A stretch of DNA of 64,000 nucleotides, taken from positions 1 to 64,000 of the forward strand of contig RSEE01000047.1 in the NCBI GenBank assembly GCA_003971905.1, in the 5' to 3' direction. Under the pieces are notes generated by a model. The model ran no database searches. It was not told where the DNA came from and saw nothing but the letters and a program-made list of their open reading frames with translations. The position numbers and the translations under genes are program-made. This document shows, piece by piece, positions 57,823-64,000 of the stretch; the stretch's first letter is position 1; the number at the start of each line of letters is the position of its first letter. The DNA comes from Moniliella sp. 'wahieum'. Lineage: Eukaryota; Basidiomycota; Moniliellomycetes; Moniliellales; Moniliellaceae.

Positions 57823-58719
57823 CTTTTTGCCTTCCTCATATCATGTTACACCGTCCCTGCCCTGCCGTGGTACTGAATTTGCCCCGTTGATTCAACCCAG
57901 CCGATGCAGTTCAAGCCGAGGGGAACCAGAAAACGGTAGGGTTTCCTCGCAGAAGTTTGGGGGTGGGCGGATTACCTCAATAGCATGTGTGGTCCCTGTC
58001 TTTCGCTCCGTATACACCGCAGGTGAAGGTGAAGACTTGGCCGTTTTCGTGGGCGTTTGTGCCATCAGACTCTATGGCCCACATGATTGCCTGTTTCCGA
58101 TGCCACAAGCATCCGGCCCCTGCGTCTTCTCATGTCTCTCTCAAGAGCCGGACAAGAACGGGTTTACTCTTTCCTTTGTCCCTCCGTCTTGCTCCAATGT
58201 TGGCGGACCATGTGTTAGACGACAAAAAGCTGAGGCCCCCAATGCTGGCCATGTCTGCAGGATCGAGCAGGGCGGGGTGCCTCTACGGGAGTCGTGTTGG
58301 TTGGGGAGAGCACGGAAGAAATTCGTTCGCTGCACGGCATATAGTAAACAGTGGCCGATCACCTTGGTCAGCTCTGCACCCGTAAGTGCTTGTCCATCCT
58401 CCGGGCGAAGAGAGAAGGACACATGTACTGAGTAAAAGTGAGGTCCAAATTGTCCGCATTCCGACTTGCATGCTTCCACATGGAAACGAAGGGGCCTGCA
58501 GTTGGGGCAAACGAATCCCCTTAATCGGGGTGGAGAGGCTCATACTCCGCATGGGCTGGTGGAGGCGATTGATGCGCTTTCATGCGCACCTTCAATACGG
58601 CACAAGAGTCGATACATTGCTTTGACCCGATTATACGGCACCCTGACGGGTGGAGGGGACTGAGTTGGAGGTGGTGGTGCCAACAAAGTATAGGCCAACT
58701 AGTTCCCGCCCCACCCAAC
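57823..58719. other. Unresolved region, possible minus-strand coding
   Basis: Minus-strand frames read GPFVSMWKHASRNADNLDLT, LTKVIGHCLLYAVQRTNFF and MASIGGLSFLSSNTWSAN, which look coding, but I recognise no family and cannot fix the ends. It may be a small gene running from about 58660 to 57990. Confidence 0.3.
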
Positions 58720-58763
58720 TGATGAATGATTTAATGATCGATGATTCATGTGATGAAGGGTGA
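58720..58763 (+). repeat. Heptad-like array, TGA + TCGA
   Basis: TGA-TGAA-TGA-TTTAA-TGA-TCGA-TGA then looser TGA words; about 140-180 bp upstream of the next start codon. Confidence 0.55.
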
Positions 58764-58897
58764 GCGCGATGAGCATACCAAATTCCGCTCCTCACGGCGC
58801 AGTTGTCATTCCGCTGCTGGCTGCTTTGTAATGGCCCGTCGCAGCGTACCCGGCCCCACCCGGCGGCCTGGCGCCTCCCCCACCACCCTGACGGACG

Positions 58898-59478
58898 ATG
58901 CGTGCGACGGGGGCTACGTTTTTGCGTGCCTCGCTCGCGCCTGCTCTGCGCGTCTCACGCCCTGCTCAGCTCCGTGCATCCGTACGGTCCCTCGATGGCC
59001 ACCGCAACCGAGACCCGTTCATCCAAGCAGAATGGGCCTTGCGCAAGTCGCCTAATATCGAGCGGTATGCCGTCATGCGCAACCACACGGACCGCAACTT
59101 TGAGTTCACCCCGACTGCGACGGCAGTGGTGATCATTGGGTGCATCATCGTGCCTTCTTTCATTGCGTGGGTGGTGTGGGACGACGCGGTACGTTGGTGT
59201 CGCTTGCATTACCTTGCCTTGCCTTGCCTGCTTTTGCCGCCATCCCGCGCTTGGCGGAGCAGATCCGGTCCAGGTGGGCAGACACTTGCCAGGATCGCTA
59301 CTAACCCACTTGCCAACAGCTCTACACAGCCCCCTTCCGCACCAACTTGCAGTTCGACCCCAACGTTCGCTGGCCGCATCGCAATGACCCGGAGCGGGCC
59401 GAGTACTTGAAGCACTATATCATTGGTGACTTTGATGAGTGGCTCGCGGCCAAGAAGGCAAGCGAGACGGAAGCCTAG
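58898..59478 (+). CDS. Small mitochondrial membrane protein, complex I B15/NDUFB4-like
   Basis: 149 residues in two exons: 58898-59188 and 59320-59478, with a 131-bp intron carrying a TACTAAC branch point about 20 nt before CCAACAG. The first about 30 residues are Arg/Ala/Ser-rich, a plausible import signal. The core reads DPFIQAEWALRKSPNIERYA, VMRNHTDRNFEFTP and one hydrophobic helix (AVVIIGCIIVPSFIAWVVW), then a soluble tail (FRTNLQFDPNVRWPHRND...). The order DPxLxRYAxMR..FRxTP + one TM is that of the NDUFB4/B15 accessory subunit of NADH:ubiquinone oxidoreductase, though the tail is longer. Clean ORF. The alternative is another single-TM mitochondrial inner-membrane protein. Confidence 0.5.
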
Positions 59479-60058
59479 CGGGCGTCCCCGTGACAATCTG
59501 TCTCCCTCCCCTACTGCCTTTCTCAGGCCCAATGCACCTCATACAGAATCCTGAACTTGGTGGGACATGGGATGGTGCATCTGTGCGGGTTGCGACGGCG
59601 GCGGCTGATGCACGCACGGGAATGGAGCTATTGCTAGGCAGCTCGGAGTAGACTACGTATGAGGTGGTGCCGCTTGGGGTTGGCTCTAAAGATGGCAATC
59701 CAGCACGCCCAACCCAACCAACCCCCAGGAACAGTTTCGGCTTTGCGACACGCTTTCCTGAACCTCGGGGAGGCCACAAACTGAACGGATAATCGATCAT
59801 CCTCTAGATAATACAAGCTCTAAGATCTAGCGTTTGGATAGTCTCAGCGCCATCTCTGCACCACAGGAAGAGTCAATGACCAAAGTCGAATGGAACATGG
59901 CAATATGCAGGCCAGGGACGAGGAGGAGTGGCGGGGTGTGGGGGGTGGGGAGCAAAGGCGGAGGCCCAATCCGCTTCTGCACGAGTGAAGGATCGACGAA
60001 AGCACAACCGAGACACCGGGTGAGAATGATGCCAAATCAATGTTCTCCATGCAGGAGG
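59479..60058. other. Intergenic, convergent
   Basis: Short convergent spacer between the small mitochondrial protein and PP1. No gene or strong structure seen. Confidence 0.5.
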
Positions 60059-61181
60059 TTACTGCCGCTTCTTCTGTTTGCGAGGCGGGGTGATGGGACG
60101 ACCGGCATGCGCCCCCCCATAGGCAAACTTTTGCTTCTTCTCCGCCGGCTTGAGAATCTGGAAAGAGCAAAGCAACGTCTCGTCCACACTCATCATCGCG
60201 CCTGCATTGTCAAACTCGCCGCAATAGTTGGGGGCCGAGAAGAGGGTGACAAGTTGCCTCTTGGCAAAGAACTCGTACCCGTCTTCCACTACTTGGTGGG
60301 CACGGCAGATCAGGTCCATATCGTGCTTCTGCAAGAAACGGGAGACAACATCCGGGCCAAACGTAAAGCTTACCCCACGATCGTTCTCCGACCAACCAGC
60401 CACATCTTTGTCCGGGTCAGACCAGAGAAGGTCACAGAGCAGCCCCGTATCCGGCACGTCCGTTGGACGCATGACACGACGAATTTGTTCCATGCTTTGC
60501 AGGTCAGGGGACAGACCGCCATGCATGGTGAAGATCTTCTCGTCAATGACGGCTGCAATAGGGAGACAGTTGAAGCAGTCGGTAAAGGTCTTCCAAAGCT
60601 TGATGTTGAACCTGCGCTTGCCTAGGTACGGGTTCAACAATACGGGCCAGTCAGCATTCTTTCCAAAACACGCGCCAGCGATAAGGACATACACTCATCG
60701 TAGAAGCCGTAGATACGGTTGATGGACGCGCACTCGTGGTTTCCGCGAAGGATAAAGAAGTTCTCAGGATATTTGATCTTGTAGGCCAGCAAGAGGCAGA
60801 TCGTCTCGAGGGATTGCTTTCCCCGGTCTACATAGTCGCCGAGGAAGAGGTAGTTGGCCTCGGGAGGGAAGCCGCCGTACTCAAACAGGCGGAGAAGGTC
60901 GTAGTACTGACCATGAATGTCGCCGCAGATCTTGATCGGCGCCTCGAGCTCAAGCAGAATGGGCTGGTTGATGAAGATGTCCCGCGCTTTGAGGCACAGA
61001 TGCTGGATCTCGTACTCCTCGAGGTGCACCGGTTTGCCCGGACGCGAGCCTCGCACTGGCCAGGCGCAAGCGAGAGTCAGGAACAGCGGTAGGCCGAACG
61101 CGCGTGGATGCAAACGTACCTTCCAACAGGCGGTCAATGATGTTCAAGGTCGACCTCAGGGGCCTTAGAAGCATCGGCCAT
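60059..61181 (-). CDS. GLC7: Protein phosphatase 1 catalytic subunit
   Basis: Essential Ser/Thr phosphatase of glycogen metabolism, mitosis and transcription. Three exons: 61181-61120, 61055-60693 and 60621-60059, introns of 64 bp and 71 bp. It begins [12 protein letters not shown], then [19 protein letters not shown], and has all PPP metal motifs: [63 protein letters not shown] and [16 protein letters not shown]. The C terminus [13 protein letters not shown] retains the TPPR site phosphorylated by CDK in PP1. Total exon length is one base too long: exon 1 has an extra T in GACCTTGAAC, after which the family sequence resumes. Since this gene should be essential, that base is most likely an assembly error. 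Confidence 0.95.
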
Positions 61182-62194
61182 GCTGGGAAGTTGGTGGGAG
61201 ATGGCCAACGTTGGCCGGGGGAAGCGACTGCCGACCCGCTGCGGAATGTCGAAAGCAAAAAAGTGGGCAGCAGAACCGCTGGGCCGCCGCACGGCGCCAC
61301 CCTCTCGACCTGTCGGGGGCACGTCCCCGCCCTTACTGCCCGCGTGCAGCGCACGCGAGCACTCGTCTGGTGCGGCAGGGCGGCGGGCGCCTCCGGCCCT
61401 CAGCGTCAGCGCTCAGCGCCCGCTGCTGGGTTCCTCCGGTTTTTTCCTTCGCCTTTGAAATTTCACATTGGACAGTTCGCGTCGCCCGCGTCACGTGCTG
61501 CTGCGTTGCCGCCTGGCCGTCTCCGCAGACACGAGGGCGCGCATCGCGCTGCTGCACCGGAGCTGCTGTCAGCGGCACTGCCCTAGTTAGAGGTTTGGTA
61601 TAGACGTGCACGGCCTGTGCCGCCTCCACTTGGTTCCAATTGTAAGCCGAGCGCGTAGTAGACCCCGCTGGCGCATTCCTCTGTTCTTCCTTGCCACCCC
61701 CCCCTCACCTTTTCGCTCAACTTGTTACCTCTCGTTCTCACTCAGCTGCTTCTGGTAGCTCACACCGCGCCGTCTACCTGCCGTAGTACGTCGCTACAGA
61801 GCTCAGAGACACCCATTGGATGTGACACCCGGCCACAGTCATAGCCCAACACAGTACCACAGCTGGTACACATGTCCCCACATTATGTGCGGGAGCTATC
61901 GAAGACCTAATAACGCAATCGACCGTGGGGTCGTTCGCATTGGCCATCTGGGAGTACAGTGACATACTTGTGGAGGCAGAGGAACCGTACAGCGGCGAAC
62001 AAAATCATAACTTCAGCATAAGAGGGCGGTCCGTCGGGCGGGCGGGCGGTCGTGGAGACAGGTAGAGAAAACAAAACGTATCGGAAAACGGAGTAAAGAG
62101 TATAGCAGCGTACGGTCGTAGGATCAGCAGGTCAGGACGGATGCAGATGTCGTGAATCGTTAGGGGCGCATAGGACGGTCAAAGGGCCATTCAC
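61182..62194. promoter_or_regulatory. PP1 promoter and 3' region of PIN4
   Basis: No gene recognised. A CT-rich stretch at 61680-61745 lies about 0.5 kb upstream of PP1. Confidence 0.45.
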
Positions 62195-63152
62195 CTAGAA
62201 TGTCCGGCGTGTCAGGCGCAGGAAAGCCAGGGCAACGAAAATGTGCCAAGTTGGTATAGGATCGCATCGAAGTGAGTCTCGGGGCCAAACAGCGGCACCC
62301 GGATTGGATACAAATGGTTGCATGCTAGTCTATATTGACATGTTAGACGTAAGACCGGACCAAACGTGTAGAAAGTGACATACTCGTTCAAAATCGGGCA
62401 ATTTACTGACCACCACGTACTTTTCCCCCTGTTGGGTTTCAACGGAGAAGTGGTGAAGACCCATTTTCTGGGCAATAACGTGGACCACTCGGCGTTCGGC
62501 GGATGTCAGGGAAGATGAAAACGACAACTCGTCTCTCATGCGATCATCATGAAAGAGAAGAATGCGAGAATAGACGTCCAGTGTGGTGGGGTCATTCATA
62601 TTGAGTTCAGGTGTTGCTGTCAGATGCGTCGTAGGCCCGAGAGGACTCGGGGGACGGGTGCACCATCAGGTTCGGGAGAGGAGCACACGACGAAAGAGGC
62701 GGCTGGAAATGATAGTTCCAGTTCTTGCCCTTTTCAATCTGGAGAGAATGCATCCTCTTGATCGCCTTGTCTTTCTCTAGTCGGTCTTTTTCCCCTGGTT
62801 TGAGCACACGCTTGTGCTCAGCCCGCAATTTACGACCCGACACATCAAAACCGTTCAAGGCAGCCACCGCATTTTCGGCGTCGGCTGCATGGTGGTAGTT
62901 GGCAAACGCTAGGCCACGAAAGATGCCTTGGTCAAAGTGGTAGTTGAACGCGTACGGCATGGGGAGCGATAAATCCGTCATCAGCGCAGCCAAACTTTCC
63001 TGAGGAAGAGTGAAAGGAATGTTTTTGATAACAATGGCGGTGGGGATAATGTCCGCTTTGGTGTGAGGCCACATAATCGGTGCAGCGGGCGCAGGGCTGC
63101 GCTTAACAGGACCAACCAAGGGGTACGGATCCACAGTGCGACCACTGCTCAT
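62195..63152 (-). CDS. PIN4: PIN4/Cip2-like RNA-binding protein (RRM + R3H)
   Basis: Cell-cycle and stress mRNA-binding protein related to yeast Pin4 and fission-yeast Cip1/Cip2. The start at 63152 gives MSSGRTVDPYPLVG. The RRM shows TAIVIKNIPFTLPQESLAAL (RNP2), LPMPYAFNYHFDQGIFRGLA leading to the RNP1-like GLAFANYHHA, and GRKLRAEHKRVLK. After a charged linker comes MNDPTTLDVYSRILLFHDD and the R3H domain (ELSFSSSLTSAERRVVHVIA, QKMGLHHFSVE). A 54-bp intron (62330-62383) leads to a last exon ending at 62195. One extra base just before MNDPTT breaks the frame (DSNT to ELNMNDP); the two exon lengths sum to one over a multiple of three, in agreement. Shorter than yeast Pin4, lacking the long Q-rich tail. 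Confidence 0.85.
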
Positions 63153-64000
63153 GATGAGAAAGTGGGAGGGTGTGCGGAGGGAAAGACGAGTGTAGGTCGT
63201 ATGTAATGAGGAGCAATGGGGTGGGCTAGGAGGACCTGCCCAACGAGCCCAGGAAGGTGGTGGAAGCAACGAGACGGAAGGCTGCGATGCGAAAACAGAA
63301 TGGTATCTGTCCAACAATGGCTGGCACAGCCCCATAACATGCACCAGGGCTTGACAACGTCTGCGGGGGGGGGGGCTCACCAATCACCGATGTGTGCGGG
63401 GACTGCGACCGGTGAGGTTGGTGAGCTGCTAGCCATGTCATAGATTAGTCAGCCGGTCAGACTCATGCGCCCCAACGTCCTGGCAGCTTGGACCCTGGCA
63501 GATGGACTTGGCCTTCCTCGGTCTCATATCCCCCGCCCTCCCGCCGCAGCCACGACGACACGTGTCAGACAGGCATGGCGCCACTGCTCCAGATGATACG
63601 TCTTTCACGGTAATTAGGGTAACCGGTAACTGGCCCCAGAAGTGAGCTCGATGTGACTCGTGAATGCGTGAACGGGTGAACGTGGAGACGTAGGACATTG
63701 GCCTTCCTCCATGGTCACTCGAATTCTTGAGGCCCAGGCTTGCCAGCTGCACGCCTCAAATTTCAAAAGTCTTCCATGGAACGCCTCGTCGGTCCATTTC
63801 CTTTTCCGCCGTAAAACAATGGGAAAGTGAGCTGCTCAGGCAATTCACATGCTATGGCGCAAGCGCCCAATGAAGCCAGTGACTAGTAACTAGTGACTTA
63901 TTAGCGCTGTTAGCGCTTAGTATGTTAGCTGTGATATTATTTTGAAATTTTGACTGGGAACCGAGAATCCGGAATTCAGGGAATAGGCCTTCCTGACATT
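63153..64000. promoter_or_regulatory. PIN4 upstream region to window end
   Basis: No gene recognised. An 11-base G run at 63365-63375 and a heptad array at 63880-63897 (TGA-CTAG-TAA-CTAG-TGA). Confidence 0.45.

Overview
The window looks like nuclear DNA of a GC-rich filamentous basidiomycete, probably Agaricomycotina. The evidence is short introns (about 50-130 bp, GTNNGT...YAG, with TACTAAC-type branch points where I could read them), a basidiomycete-style 7TM protein, and dense genes such as galactokinase, an APSES factor, calcineurin A, PP1, MKT1 and PIN4. I cannot name a species.

Layout. 0-2.6 kb: a spliced 7TM protein (-). 2.6-5 kb: no host gene, a small inverted-repeat-bounded segment. 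5.3-6.4: NADPH-type oxidoreductase (-). 7.2-10.2: 952-residue Pro-rich membrane/coiled-coil protein (+). 10.7-11.2: mitochondrial BolA (+). 13.7-15.4: galactokinase (+). 15.7-17.5: MFS transporter (+), then an intron-bearing tRNA-Ser(GCT) (-). 18-25.8: mostly gene-poor, with a small acylated protein (-), a duplicated unknown sequence and tRNA-Pro(AGG) (+). 25.8-27.9: calcineurin A (-). 28.6-30.0: FSH-type hydrolase (+). 31-32.8: FAD amine oxidase (-). 34.0-34.4: truncated FAH pseudogene (-). 35.6-36.7: dual-specificity phosphatase (-). 38.7-41.1: MBF/APSES factor (-). 41.9-43.4: GPI-type chitin deacetylase (-). 45.3-47.8: DCAF11/WDR23-like WD40 protein (+). 48.2-50.7: MINDY-like protein (+). 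50.7-54.1: unresolved coding-like DNA. 54.4-56.8: MKT1 (-). 57.7: tRNA-Asn(GTT) (+). 58.9-59.5: small mitochondrial membrane protein (+). 60.1-61.2: PP1 (-). 62.2-63.2: PIN4-like RRM/R3H protein (-).

There is no operon-like organisation; genes are independent housekeeping, signalling and wall/metabolism functions. Three protein phosphatases (calcineurin A, PP1, DUSP) and two post-transcriptional/cell-cycle regulators (MKT1, PIN4) plus an MBF-type factor give the window a signalling/cell-cycle flavour, probably by chance.

Two window-wide observations matter most. First, intergenic DNA is studded with 7-bp-period arrays of the form TGA + a 4-bp palindrome (CTAG, AGCT, CGCG, TGCA, CATG, TCGA, TTAA, CCGG, GATC, GTAC, ACGT, GCGC, GGCC). 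The palindrome can change while the 7-bp phase is kept; I know of no described element like this. Second, many conserved genes are open only if one allows small frame changes, often next to homopolymers. Because this includes PP1 and calcineurin, uncorrected indels in the assembly are a better explanation than wholesale gene death, and exon coordinates for those genes are approximate.
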